From Candidatus Kapaibacterium sp. (GTDB lineage Bacteria; Bacteroidota; Ignavibacteria; Kapaibacteriales; Kapaibacteriaceae): a stretch of DNA of 18,624 bases. Below are positions 9,801 through 16,764 of the stretch, one piece after another. The notes below the pieces were generated by a model, which was not told the DNA's origin, searched no databases, and saw only the letters and a list, made by a program, of their open reading frames with translations. Position 1 is the stretch's first letter; each line of letters starts with the position of its first letter. The stretch covers positions 1 to 18,624 of the forward strand of contig JAURNF010000009.1 in assembly GCA_030830285.1 (NCBI GenBank). Reading direction: 5' to 3'. Made by a program: the position numbers and the translations under genes.

Positions 9801-9946
9801 TGCGCTGGCCACTGCCCAACGTTCGGGATAAAGCCATTGAGAGCGGGACTCATAGCGCCATCCGCCTCACGTGCACGAACATTTGTGCTCGCGGAGAAAA
9901 TGGCCGCTAGGGAGAAAACCAGACACATGTGGCGAAGGAAGGTCAT
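6824..9946 (-). CDS. T9SS-exported SBBP-repeat/Ig-like surface protein (paralogue B)
   Basis: A 1,040-residue paralogue of the gene at 3602-6664. It has a signal peptide (MTFLRHMCLVFSLAAIFSAS, cleaved near residue 25); a full-length DUF7948-like domain (about 38-225, NGFIPNVGQWPAHVLYLH, then VYRGIDALY and YDMDIRPGAD); seven SBBP-type units starting near 221, 287, 353, 417, 497, 560 and 625; a Kre9/KNH-like domain (about 685-775, SPAGGEDWCIGSN); two Ig-like domains (about 778-860 and 862-945) with cysteine pairs; and a T9SS sorting domain (about 955-1040) that is more divergent than in A (RDQRGG replaces DLQGR). I chose the start at 9946 because a GGAG lies six bases upstream and the signal peptide begins there. 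An in-frame extension to 9985 would put a polar segment before it. The exact role is unknown; adhesion or a structural surface role is a guess. Confidence 0.9.
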   Translation of the reverse strand: MTFLRHMCLVFSLAAIFSASTNVRAREADGAMSPALNGFIPNVGQWPAHVLYLHREHNLDVWITTTGVVMDHHSVDLSSDVRTGHAVEVTWSGSRGGSPHSEHALATRVNLILGSDPAKWRTNIPVYDRVRVRNVYRGIDALYSIENGHVRYDMDIRPGADLTAMSVKVIGADGVDLAPASVNLRTSLGSITMSDLFATFTKRDEKPAAVPFGLIPQASVAVYATYVGGPSYDRTVGVRVTTDGVVVGGSTDALTFPANAGRYQKTIAGQLDAFVALMSLDLEDVVQYTFYGGNGNDKMTAMTTDANGSVLFVGETTSSNLPLSSGAAGQIYRAQLDGFVAKLDKAMSKLEVGVYIGGNRDDQPTSVAIDNSGNIFVAGGTNSTAEFPTTLAHQRTPGGQKDGFLCRLTPNGGSFVFSTYFGREGNETFTALAVNAGGEPFVTGSTSSSNFETAPTPGRFSSNRLPYDRTFNGGNTDAFVIKFFSDGTLSKRDDGTYSTYFGGNGDEAGAGIFVDQTGRAIVVGTTTSTNLPTTGGFQTQIAGQRDIFMAVLSDDGRSLVSCTYFGGTGNDDALGAVNLNATATGVLYGTTTSSDFPTSGLSAMTERIGPSDGFISIINTSSIVRSTLVGGSGADSVISAAQDAQGDTYYSLASTSTDLPVSDSVLAPVSPGGSDGYVGKYATGLLALRSPAGGEDWCIGSNNTITWSGEEMLTNEKYFVELSTDAGNTWSILAKDLTVRSFIWKPDAKLAPGSNYQIRVQTTRGHEAASANFSLNAGPAITEQPKDASACTGAIELSVVATGNGLKYQWRKNGAVVPGATTSRYRIAEVNAASAGKYDVVVTGACSPQATSRQATVSVGTPTAITTQPSAVTVDEGKGFSLKVVATGSTLEYQWQRNGQDIAGATTAEYAVVASTKADEGVYICVVRGGCGTVSTNPVSVTITPSTSVDDELSSTGIAVLGPQPASDRIAVRIASLQPQDWTLVIRDQRGGIVATHALGYLPAGTVDVQIPLSVIASGAYSLELTGGAETRRTQLLVIR

Positions 9947-9952
9947 CGATAA

Positions 9953-9956
9953 CTCC
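9953..9956 (-). promoter_or_regulatory. Shine-Dalgarno site that sets the start of paralogue B
   Basis: GGAG on the minus strand, six bases before the ATG at 9946. It supports that start over the in-frame ATGs at 9958 and 9985. Confidence 0.6.
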
Positions 9957-10027
9957 ATCGAGGTGAAATTGTACGTCAGCTGCAAGATAGTTTGGTGATA
10001 GACATCTGTCGAACGAATCTGTTACGG

Positions 10028-10035
10028 TAGTTTTG
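10028..10035 (+). promoter_or_regulatory. Putative -7 promoter element for pdxJ
   Basis: TAGTTTTG matches the Bacteroidota -7 consensus TAnnTTTG exactly and lies 38 bases before the pdxJ ATG, giving a leader of roughly 30-35 nt. No clear -33 TTG was found at the usual spacing. It sits in the divergent gap between paralogue B and pdxJ. Confidence 0.5.
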
Positions 10036-10073
10036 CACTAGCAGAAAACACGCACCCTGTCTCTGAGGTTCAC

Positions 10074-10784
10074 ATGCGCCTTGCCGTCAATATCGATCAT
10101 GTAGCGACCCTCCGTGAGGCTCGCGGCGGGATTGAACCCGACCCTGTGCACGCCGCCGTACTTGCGGAACTTGCCGGTGCTGCCGGGATCGTATGTCACC
10201 TGCGTGAAGACCGGCGCCATGTGAACGATCGTGACGTGCGCGTCCTGCGAGACGTGGTCACAACGAAACTCGACCTCGAGATGGCAGCAACTCCAGAGAT
10301 CATTGGCATCGCGCTCGACATTGTGCCAGATCTTGTGACGCTTGTTCCGGAGCGTCGTGAAGAGCTAACAACGGAAGGTGGACTTGTCGTGATCGGGAAT
10401 GAGGACTACCTCACTGATGTGATCAAGGCATTCCACGATCGCGGCATTCTCGTAAGTCTCTTTATCGAGCCAGATCCACAGCACATCGATGCAGCAGTCG
10501 CTTGTGGTGCAGACATCATTGAGCTTCACACAGGCACATACGCCAATGCTCGCAATGCTGCAGCACTCAACATTCAATTCGAGCGAATTGCGTCGGCATC
10601 TACATACGCCCACGCTGCGGGGTTGGTGGTAACAGCCGGACACGGGCTCGATTTACGCAACATCGCGCCGATCACAACAATCCCCGAGATCGAGGAGGTG
10701 TCAATCGGACACGCACTCGTACGCCATGCGCTGTTCGTGGGATTCGAACAGGCAGTGCGTGAGTATGTTGCGGCTGTGAGTTAA
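10074..10784 (+). CDS. pdxJ: Pyridoxine 5'-phosphate synthase PdxJ
   Basis: PdxJ condenses 1-deoxy-D-xylulose 5-phosphate with 3-amino-2-oxopropyl phosphate to give pyridoxine 5'-phosphate, the ring-closing step of DXP-dependent vitamin B6 synthesis in the cytoplasm. The 236-residue TIM-barrel protein has the family length and motifs: VNIDHVATLREARGG (5-19), HLREDRRHVNDRD (42-54, with His42, Arg44 and His49), LEMA with Glu69, IELHTGTYA with catalytic Glu150, TAGHGLDL with His190, and IGHALVRHA (211-219) for phosphate binding. It is a single-gene unit: divergent from the surface-protein gene on the left and convergent with sdhB on the right (24 nt between stop codons). Nothing is unusual apart from the lack of other B6 genes nearby. 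Confidence 0.98.
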   Translation: MRLAVNIDHVATLREARGGIEPDPVHAAVLAELAGAAGIVCHLREDRRHVNDRDVRVLRDVVTTKLDLEMAATPEIIGIALDIVPDLVTLVPERREELTTEGGLVVIGNEDYLTDVIKAFHDRGILVSLFIEPDPQHIDAAVACGADIIELHTGTYANARNAAALNIQFERIASASTYAHAAGLVVTAGHGLDLRNIAPITTIPEIEEVSIGHALVRHALFVGFEQAVREYVAAVS

Positions 10785-10808
10785 GCCGAGCTAGCGTAGC
10801 GTTTCGGG

Positions 10809-11558
10809 TTAGTCGCGACCACCAAATGCGCTCGCAACGAAGTCCTTGTTCATCTGTGCGATAAACTCCGCACTGATGCCCTTTGGACACGCAGCTTCGC
10901 ATTCGTAGTGATTCGTGCACGCACCAAAGCCTTCAGCGTCCATCTGAAGCACCATGTTCATTGCGCGCGTCGAACGCTCTGTCTGCCCCTGAGGCAAGGA
11001 ACCAAGGTGTCCAACTTTTGCAGCTGTGAAGAGCATCGCCGATGAGTTCGGACATGCTGCCACACAAGCACCGCAGCCGATACACGCCGCGGCGTCCATT
11101 GCACGGTCTGCGTCCTTCTTCGAGATCGGAATCGCATTGCCATCCTGAGCGTTGCCAGTGTTCACACTAACAAAGCCGCCCTTCTGAATGATGCGATCGA
11201 ACGAACCACGGTCGACGATGAGATCGCGCATCACTGGGAACGCACGTGCGCGCCAAGGCTCAATGTAAATCTCGTCGCCATCCTTAAACGTGCGCATATG
11301 CAACTGGCACGCGGTTGTACGAACAAGCGGTCCGTGAGGACGACCATTGATGACCATGCCGCATGTACCACAGATTCCCTCACGGCAATCGTGATCAAAC
11401 GCGACCGGAATCTCGCCCTTTGTGAGAAGGTCCTCGTTCAACACGTCGAGCATTTCGAGGAAGCTCATGTGCTCGCTGACGTTCTGCACGTCGTAGGTCT
11501 TGAGCATTCCCTGAGCATCGGGTCCTGACTGACGCCAGATATGAAGTCGCAGGTTCAT
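10809..11558 (-). CDS. sdhB: Succinate dehydrogenase/fumarate reductase iron-sulfur subunit
   Basis: SdhB relays electrons between the FAD of SdhA and the hemes and quinone site of SdhC on the cytoplasmic face of the inner membrane. The 249-residue protein carries all the expected cluster ligands: for [2Fe-2S], Cys58, Cys63, Cys66 (CREGICGTCGMVING) and Cys84; for [4Fe-4S], Cys159, Cys162, Cys165 (CIGCGACVAACP) and Cys224; for [3Fe-4S], Cys169, Cys214 and Cys220 (CTNHYECEAACPKG). It is the last gene of the sdhCAB operon; its ATG overlaps the sdhA stop by one base (TAATG). The sequence places it with the B-type (Wolinella- and Bacillus-like) enzymes found in Bacteroidota. The direction of catalysis in vivo cannot be read from sequence. 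Confidence 0.97.
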   Translation of the reverse strand: MNLRLHIWRQSGPDAQGMLKTYDVQNVSEHMSFLEMLDVLNEDLLTKGEIPVAFDHDCREGICGTCGMVINGRPHGPLVRTTACQLHMRTFKDGDEIYIEPWRARAFPVMRDLIVDRGSFDRIIQKGGFVSVNTGNAQDGNAIPISKKDADRAMDAAACIGCGACVAACPNSSAMLFTAAKVGHLGSLPQGQTERSTRAMNMVLQMDAEGFGACTNHYECEAACPKGISAEFIAQMNKDFVASAFGGRD

Positions 11559-13471
11559 TACTTGTAGCTCCGTGTTGCCAGTTTGACATTATCGAACGAG
11601 AGGTCTTCCTTGTGAAGGGTTGGCGTTGCACCAACACCATTGTACTCCCATGCTGCTGCATAGCAATACTCATCATCATTACGCTTGGCTTCTCCGTCTT
11701 CCGTTTGATACTCTTCGCGGAAGTGTCCACCACATGATTCATTACGCTGAAGTGCATCAAAGCACATGAGCTCTGCGAATTCAAGGAAGTCCGCAACGCG
11801 CAATCCAAGCTCGAGCGACTGATTGAGTTCTGCACCAGAGCCCGGAATCTTGACGTTCTGCCAGAACTCCTCGCGGAGCTCAGGAATACGCTTGAGCGCT
11901 TCCTTGAGACCCTGCTCGTTTCGCGCCATGCCACACTTGTCCCACATGATCTTTCCAAGCTCACGATGGAACGATGTCGGCGAGCGCTTGCCGTTGAGGG
12001 CGAGAAGCGCAGCAATCTTCTGTTCTGATTCCTGTACTGCAGTGCGGGCTTCTTGTGAATCATTGCCAACCGCTTGCAGACCACCATTTGCGAAGTAGCC
12101 ACCGATGGTGTATGGGATTACGAAGTAGCCATCTGCCAGACCCTGCATCAGTGCTGACGCGCCGAGACGATTTGCTCCGTGGTCGGAGAAATTCGCTTCG
12201 CCAAGAACGAACAGACCTGGAACGTTCGACATCAAGTTGTAGTCGACCCACAGTCCACCCATCGTGTAGTGCACGGCAGGATAGATACGCATCGGAACCT
12301 TGTACGGATTCTCACCCGTGATGCGCTCGTACATTTCAAACAGGTTTCCGTAGCGATCTGCAATGGTCTTCTCACCAAGTCTGCGGATCGCATCAGAGAA
12401 GTCCAAGTACACGCCAAGACCGCCCGGCCCTACTCCACGACCTTCATCGCAAACTTCCTTTGCCGCACGCGACGCGATGTCGCGAGGCGAAAGATTGCCG
12501 AATGACGGATACTTCCGCTCGAGATAGTAATCGCGCTCTGTTTCTGGGATTTGATCCGGAGAACGTGTGTCACCCTTTTGCTTCGGCACCCAGATACGAC
12601 CGTCATTACGGAGCGACTCCGACATCAGCGTCAGCTTTGATTGGTAATCGCCACTCTGCGGAATACACGTAGGGTGAATTTGCGTGTAACATGGATTAGC
12701 GAAGAACGCGCCACGCTTGTGCGCGCGGTACGTGGCAGTAACGTTACATGCCATTGCGTTGGTGCTGAGGTAGAACACGTTGCCGTATCCGCCTGTGGCG
12801 AGCACCACTGCATCAGCCATGTGCGACTGCACCTTCCCTGTGACCATGTCGCGTGTGACGATACCGCGAGCGCGGCCGTCGACGACGATGAGGTCCATCA
12901 TCTCTTGCTTGTTATGGAGCTTGACCTTGCCGAGTCCGACCTGGCGCTGAAGCGCTTGGTAGGCACCGATCAGGAGCTGCTGACCCGTTTGACCACGTGC
13001 GTAGAATGTGCGAGATACTTGCGCGCCACCGAACGAACGGTTGCTCAAATAGCCACCGTATTCACGTGCGAACGGAACACCTTGCGCTACGCATTGATCA
13101 ATGATGCTAGTCGATACTTGTGCAAGACGGTAGACGTTCGACTCACGCGCGCGGAAGTCGCCACCCTTAATAGTGTCGTAAAACAAGCGCCATACGGAGT
13201 CACCGTCGTTCTGATAATTCTTTGCTGCGTTGATACCACCCTGCGCAGCAATCGAGTGCGCGCGGCGAGCAGAATCATGATACGTAAACGCCGAGACGTT
13301 GTAGCCCAGCTCAGCAAGCGTAGCAGCTGCCGATGCACCAGCGAGGCCAGTACCGACGACAATCACATTGTACTTCCGCTTGTTGGCAGGGTTGACAAGC
13401 TTCAACTCAGCGCGGTGCTTGTCCCACTTCTGCTGAATCGGTCCATCAGGGATGTTACTGTTGAGTGCCAT
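11558..13471 (-). CDS. sdhA: Succinate dehydrogenase/fumarate reductase flavoprotein subunit
   Basis: SdhA holds covalent FAD and the dicarboxylate site where succinate and fumarate interconvert. The 637-residue length is typical of the Bacteroidota B-type enzyme. Visible motifs are the dinucleotide-binding VVGTGLAGASAAATL (38-52), the FAD-linking histidine 72 in RRAHSIAAQGGINAA, VVLATGGYGNVF (222-233), HPTCIPQSGDYQSKL (266-280), the catalytic arginine 335 in RDIASRAAKE, the VHYTMGGLWVD block (400-410, His401), and GEANFSDHGANRLGASAL (424-441) with substrate-binding Arg435. It sits between sdhC (23 nt upstream) and sdhB (1-nt overlap). An AAGGA at 13482-13486 lies 10 bases before the ATG, and an out-of-frame ATG lies between them. 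Confidence 0.98.
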   Translation of the reverse strand: MALNSNIPDGPIQQKWDKHRAELKLVNPANKRKYNVIVVGTGLAGASAAATLAELGYNVSAFTYHDSARRAHSIAAQGGINAAKNYQNDGDSVWRLFYDTIKGGDFRARESNVYRLAQVSTSIIDQCVAQGVPFAREYGGYLSNRSFGGAQVSRTFYARGQTGQQLLIGAYQALQRQVGLGKVKLHNKQEMMDLIVVDGRARGIVTRDMVTGKVQSHMADAVVLATGGYGNVFYLSTNAMACNVTATYRAHKRGAFFANPCYTQIHPTCIPQSGDYQSKLTLMSESLRNDGRIWVPKQKGDTRSPDQIPETERDYYLERKYPSFGNLSPRDIASRAAKEVCDEGRGVGPGGLGVYLDFSDAIRRLGEKTIADRYGNLFEMYERITGENPYKVPMRIYPAVHYTMGGLWVDYNLMSNVPGLFVLGEANFSDHGANRLGASALMQGLADGYFVIPYTIGGYFANGGLQAVGNDSQEARTAVQESEQKIAALLALNGKRSPTSFHRELGKIMWDKCGMARNEQGLKEALKRIPELREEFWQNVKIPGSGAELNQSLELGLRVADFLEFAELMCFDALQRNESCGGHFREEYQTEDGEAKRNDDEYCYAAAWEYNGVGATPTLHKEDLSFDNVKLATRSYK

Positions 13472-13494
13472 GTGTCATGTGTCCTTGTTCGATG

Positions 13495-14214
13495 TTACTT
13501 CACCACGCCTGCAAGGATTGCAAGCGGAACTGCCGAGAATCCGGCGGCGACGATGAACGAGAGTGCTGGTCCGATGCGACGAATCAGCGGAACGAGCCGC
13601 TGGTTTGTCACACCCATGGTCTGGAAGGCACTTGCAATTGCATGATTAAGGTGGAGGCCAACCATAACCATTGACAGTACATAGAGTACTGCGATCAATG
13701 GGACCTGAAAGCTTGCAACGACCATGCGATAGACGTCAGGTACAAGCGTTCCATCGGCGAGTGTATACTCCCAACCGATTTGGCCCGCGTAGTTACCTGC
13801 ATGCACCGCTCCCCATGTGAAATGCGCGAGGTGATACAAGACGTACGAGAGAAGGAGCAGGCCAGAGTACAGCATCGTGCGTGATGCAACAGTCGACTTC
13901 CGTGGCGTGACCTTTGCATACGACTGTGGGCGTGCCGCACGATTGCGACGCGAGAGCGTGATCGCCGCCGTTACGTGCAGGACGAACATTGAGAGTAGCC
14001 CAAGGCGAACAATCCAGATCACCATTCCATGGCCCATCGTGCGGAGTCCGTGAGCATAGGAGTTAATGTCTTCCTTGCCCAAGAATACCAAGAGGTTGCC
14101 CGACAAATGGCCAAGCAGGAACCCCACGAGGAGGAGGCCTGTGAGCGCCATAAGCCACTTTTGGAATATGTTCGACCGCCAAATTTCGCCGAACGCCTTC
14201 ATGTACATCCCCAT
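13495..14214 (-). CDS. sdhC: Succinate dehydrogenase cytochrome b558 subunit
   Basis: The single, large membrane anchor of a B-type complex II, carrying two hemes b and the menaquinone site. Five hydrophobic helices can be seen at about 21-45, 63-87, 113-135, 164-187 and 214-237. Four histidines fall where the Wolinella-type heme ligands belong: His36 (LLGHLSGN), His80 (FVLHVTAA), His128 (LYHLAHF) and His188 (GLHLNHA). It is the first gene of the sdhCAB operon, which lacks an SdhD, as expected for this type. The start is uncertain: Met1 (14214), Met3 (14208) and Met5 (14202) are all possible. GGGG at 14209-14212 is well spaced only for Met5, which would give an N-terminus of MKAFGEIW. Confidence 0.95.
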   Translation of the reverse strand: MGMYMKAFGEIWRSNIFQKWLMALTGLLLVGFLLGHLSGNLLVFLGKEDINSYAHGLRTMGHGMVIWIVRLGLLSMFVLHVTAAITLSRRNRAARPQSYAKVTPRKSTVASRTMLYSGLLLLSYVLYHLAHFTWGAVHAGNYAGQIGWEYTLADGTLVPDVYRMVVASFQVPLIAVLYVLSMVMVGLHLNHAIASAFQTMGVTNQRLVPLIRRIGPALSFIVAAGFSAVPLAILAGVVK

Positions 14215-14321
14215 TGTAGTGGTTCAATGACCGGCTAAACATCACCGGACACGGAAAAAGTGCCCGAATTTACGAAAGGTCAGGTGAACCATCGGGTGCA
14301 ACTGTTACAGACCGATCAACG

Positions 14322-14328
14322 TACTTTG
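14322..14328 (+). promoter_or_regulatory. Weak -7-like element before the ABC ATPase
   Basis: TACTTTG resembles TAnnTTTG with one T missing and ends five bases before the ATG at 14334. This is the same close placement as at sufB. The match is short and I give it low weight. Confidence 0.25.
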
Positions 14329-14333
14329 CCGCC

Positions 14334-15248
14334 ATGCTCGCTATCACCAACATTCGCAAGCGCTTCGGCGCACATATGGCCAACGATGGGATCACTCTGT
14401 CGATCGATTCCGGACGCATTTTTGGCCTACTCGGACCCAACGGCGCGGGGAAAACGACCCTTATCCGCATGATTACCAACATCATCATGCCCGATGAAGG
14501 CGAAATCCTCCTCGACGGACAGCCAATGGCCTCCCTTCAACAACATAAAATCGGCTATCTGCCCGAAGAGCGCGGACTCTACAAAAAGCTCACCGTCGCA
14601 GAACAACTGACGTACTTCGGTCAACTCAAGGGACTAGACGCTCGTGAAGCACTACGCCGCGGCTCAGCATGGCTCCATCGTATGGATGCCGCCGGCTGGG
14701 AGTCGCGGAAAGTTCAAGAGCTCTCCAAGGGCATGCAGCAGAAAGTGCAGTTCATCGCCACAATCCTGCACGAGCCATCCCTACTTATTCTCGATGAACC
14801 ATTCAGCGGTCTCGACCCGGTGAACGCAGATACATTGATCTCTGTGATTAAAGAGCTCAAAGAGCGCGGCACATCAATCATCCTCTCGACCCATCAGATG
14901 GATCAAGTAGAGCGCCTCTGCGATGACATCGCTTTGATTAATGCAGGTCGCGTGGTGCTGAGTGGAAACGTTTCAGATGTACGCGCTCGATACCGGTCAA
15001 ATCGGATCTACATCGAATACACGGGCGACCACGCTCTGGTATCCGATGTGCCCGGAACATCAGTGGTTCATGCAACCCAAGGACGTATCGAGTTAACGCT
15101 CAACGAGGCCACTGCAACACGTGACGTGCTCACGTATGTTCACGACCGTGTGGATGTGATCAAGTTTGAAGTGAGTTCACCGACACTTCACGACATCTTC
15201 GTGCGTACAGTTACGGGTGCCACCACTACCACACCGTCGATGCAATGA
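14334..15248 (+). CDS. ABC transporter ATP-binding protein (NatA/YhaQ-like)
   Basis: A 304-residue cytoplasmic ATPase subunit of an ABC exporter-type transporter; the substrate is unknown. Motifs are Walker A GPNGAGKTT (34-42), LPEERGLYKK (76-85), the signature LSKGMQQKVQF (130-140), Walker B LLILDEPFSGLDP (150-162) and the H-loop His187 (STHQMDQ). The LSKGM form of the signature and the extra C-terminal domain (about 215-295, beta-rich, ending in PTLHDIFV) are typical of the NatA/YhaQ branch, which normally pairs with an ABC-2 type permease of the NatB/YhaP kind. No permease is present on either side: the gene is divergent from sdhC and its last 23 bases overlap the convergent gene at 15226-15771. 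The partner may lie elsewhere. Confidence 0.92.
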   Translation: MLAITNIRKRFGAHMANDGITLSIDSGRIFGLLGPNGAGKTTLIRMITNIIMPDEGEILLDGQPMASLQQHKIGYLPEERGLYKKLTVAEQLTYFGQLKGLDAREALRRGSAWLHRMDAAGWESRKVQELSKGMQQKVQFIATILHEPSLLILDEPFSGLDPVNADTLISVIKELKERGTSIILSTHQMDQVERLCDDIALINAGRVVLSGNVSDVRARYRSNRIYIEYTGDHALVSDVPGTSVVHATQGRIELTLNEATATRDVLTYVHDRVDVIKFEVSSPTLHDIFVRTVTGATTTTPSMQ

Positions 15249-15771
15249 AGACGAGCGAATGGTAGCCGACTGAGGCACCGGTGCTCGACGCAACATCCTT
15301 GAGTGTGGTTTGATATCGCAATTTCAGCGCACCACGTTGGAATGCTCCAAACGTGAGTTCAACCATCGCACTTGGCTGGAACGCCGTCTGCTCGTGTACA
15401 TGCCCCACCGTTGCCGTCAAGCCGAAGCCTATCGCACCGCCAACCCCACGCCCATGTCGATCACGCGGTAGCTCGAGGAAGGACAGACTTGCCATCAGGG
15501 GCACGTGAATCTGTGTGATCGTAACCTGTCGTTCAAGGTTGGTACCAAACACTGGCATCACTCCGAGCCGTGCTTCCAGTGCGCCAAGTGGCGTTGAAGT
15601 TAGAGCATACGTTGCACCCCCGCCTATGCCAGCCCCCGCGTACACAGTCCCGCTGATCGCGGTGAATGCTGGACCAAGAAACAGCTCAGGAACAAGGTCG
15701 CCTGCGCGTACGCCAGTTGGCCCCATGCCAATGATTGCGAGAAACAGGGGTATTTTTCGGAACCAACTCAT
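15226..15771 (-). CDS. Hypothetical exported protein, probable small outer-membrane beta-barrel
   Basis: No family is recognised. The 181-residue product begins with a signal peptide (MSWFRKIPLFLAIIG, cleavage near residue 23 after VRA). The remainder alternates polar and hydrophobic residues in Gly-rich strands (for example GAIGFGLTATVGHV and GALKLRYQTTLKD) and ends in a C-terminal Trp. A terminal aromatic residue is the usual BAM recognition feature of outer-membrane barrels. I chose the start at 15771 because the signal peptide begins there; an in-frame extension to 15999 runs over mltG codons and has no signal-like start. The ATG overlaps the mltG ATG on the opposite strand, and the 3' end overlaps the ABC ATPase gene by 23 bases. 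Function is unknown. Confidence 0.7.
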   Translation of the reverse strand: MSWFRKIPLFLAIIGMGPTGVRAGDLVPELFLGPAFTAISGTVYAGAGIGGGATYALTSTPLGALEARLGVMPVFGTNLERQVTITQIHVPLMASLSFLELPRDRHGRGVGGAIGFGLTATVGHVHEQTAFQPSAMVELTFGAFQRGALKLRYQTTLKDVASSTGASVGYHSLVFIASTVW

Positions 15772-16762
15772 GAAACATCGACCGTTACGCATCATCATTC
15801 TTTGTTGTGCCGCACTCGTGATTGCAGTGGCACTGGTTAGTGTATCGCTTATGCTGCCAGTGAAGCTCGACGTGCCCACAACGGTGTTTATTGCCCGTGG
15901 AACCTCCGCAGCTGGCGCTGTTGACAGCGTGCACGCACACGCTCCACTCCCCACACCTGCGATTGCAAAGATCGCACTGCGTTTGATTGCTCGTGTCACC
16001 CAGCGATCAGTCCAACCAGGTTGGCATCAAATCTTGCCAAGCGACACTGAGTGGGACGTCCTTGTGGCACTCCTTAGCGGGAAGCGACGTCCGCACATGC
16101 GCGTAACAATTCCCGAGGGACTGACATATCGTGAGGTTGCACGACTCCTCGCACGCAAGGCAGAGATTGACTCTGCAGCGTTTGTGCGGTGGTGCGAGAA
16201 CGATTCGGTTGTGCAGCGCTATGCACCTGGCGCGCCGAGCATGGAAGGTTACTTGATGCCTGAGACGTACGACCTACTCTGGCGCGACGAAGCACCGTCG
16301 GTTGGCACAACAATGGCACGTCAAGCACAGCGCGTCTGGTCATCCCTGGGCACCACAGCACAACGCCATCAAACACTCACACTTGCGTCGATTGTGCAAT
16401 CAGAGGCTGCAGCAGTTGCAGAGATGCCACGTATCGCTGGCGTTTACGTAAATCGTCTGCAACAAGGCATGAGGCTCGAAGCCGACCCAACCGTGCAGTA
16501 TGCGCTAGGGATGAAACGTCGAGTCCTGTATCGCGATCTTGAGGATCGCAATGCATTCAACACATACATGCATACGGGACTCCCACCAGGGCCGATCTCT
16601 AACCCAGGTAAAACCGCAATGCAAGCTGCACTCAATCCAGAACGCCATGCATTCCTATTCTTTGTTGCACGGGGAGATGGCAGTGGCATGCACAGATTTG
16701 GCACCAACGGGGCGCAACATCTGCAGAACGTCCGACTCTACCGTCGTGAACGAGGACGGTAA
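15770..16762 (+). CDS. mltG: Endolytic murein transglycosylase MltG
   Basis: MltG is an inner-membrane-anchored lytic transglycosylase that cuts nascent peptidoglycan strands and sets glycan chain length. The 330-residue protein has a short basic N-terminus, one membrane helix (about 7-29), and the YceG-like domain with IPEGLTYREVARLLA (114-128), MEGYLMPETYDL (158-169), the LASIVQSEA block containing the catalytic glutamate (Glu212), AGVYVNRLQQGMRLEADPTV (223-242) and LPPGPISNPG (271-280). The start at 15770 puts the membrane helix at the N-terminus. The open frame extends back to 15515, but that part is antisense to the neighbouring gene and carries no MltG sequence. A TATTTTTC at 15751-15758, one base off TAnnTTTG, could be its -7 element; it would lie inside the oppositely oriented gene. 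The stop codon is two bases from that of the convergent gene. Confidence 0.95.
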   Translation: MKHRPLRIIILCCAALVIAVALVSVSLMLPVKLDVPTTVFIARGTSAAGAVDSVHAHAPLPTPAIAKIALRLIARVTQRSVQPGWHQILPSDTEWDVLVALLSGKRRPHMRVTIPEGLTYREVARLLARKAEIDSAAFVRWCENDSVVQRYAPGAPSMEGYLMPETYDLLWRDEAPSVGTTMARQAQRVWSSLGTTAQRHQTLTLASIVQSEAAAVAEMPRIAGVYVNRLQQGMRLEADPTVQYALGMKRRVLYRDLEDRNAFNTYMHTGLPPGPISNPGKTAMQAALNPERHAFLFFVARGDGSGMHRFGTNGAQHLQNVRLYRRERGR

Positions 16763-16764
16763 CG

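Noticed and set aside
11395..12102. A 235-codon minus-strand frame overlapping sdhA and sdhB
   Set aside because: Arg/Ser-rich out-of-frame shadow of two well-identified genes.
12641..13645. A 334-codon plus-strand open frame antisense to sdhA and sdhC
   Set aside because: It lies opposite strongly conserved sdhA codons, has no recognisable motifs, and is explained by codon bias of the sense gene.
14246..14266. Imperfect inverted repeat (CGGACAC with GTGCCCG) in the sdhC/ABC divergent gap
   Set aside because: Only seven positions with one mismatch and no T-tract; too weak to call an operator or terminator.
15515..15769. In-frame N-terminal extension of mltG
   Set aside because: The extension is antisense to the barrel-like gene, is Pro/Ala-rich without family motifs, and would bury the membrane helix that should be near the N-terminus.
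15772..15999. In-frame N-terminal extension of the barrel-like gene
   Set aside because: It is antisense to mltG codons and would place the clear signal peptide (MSWFRKIPLFLAIIG) in the middle of the protein.
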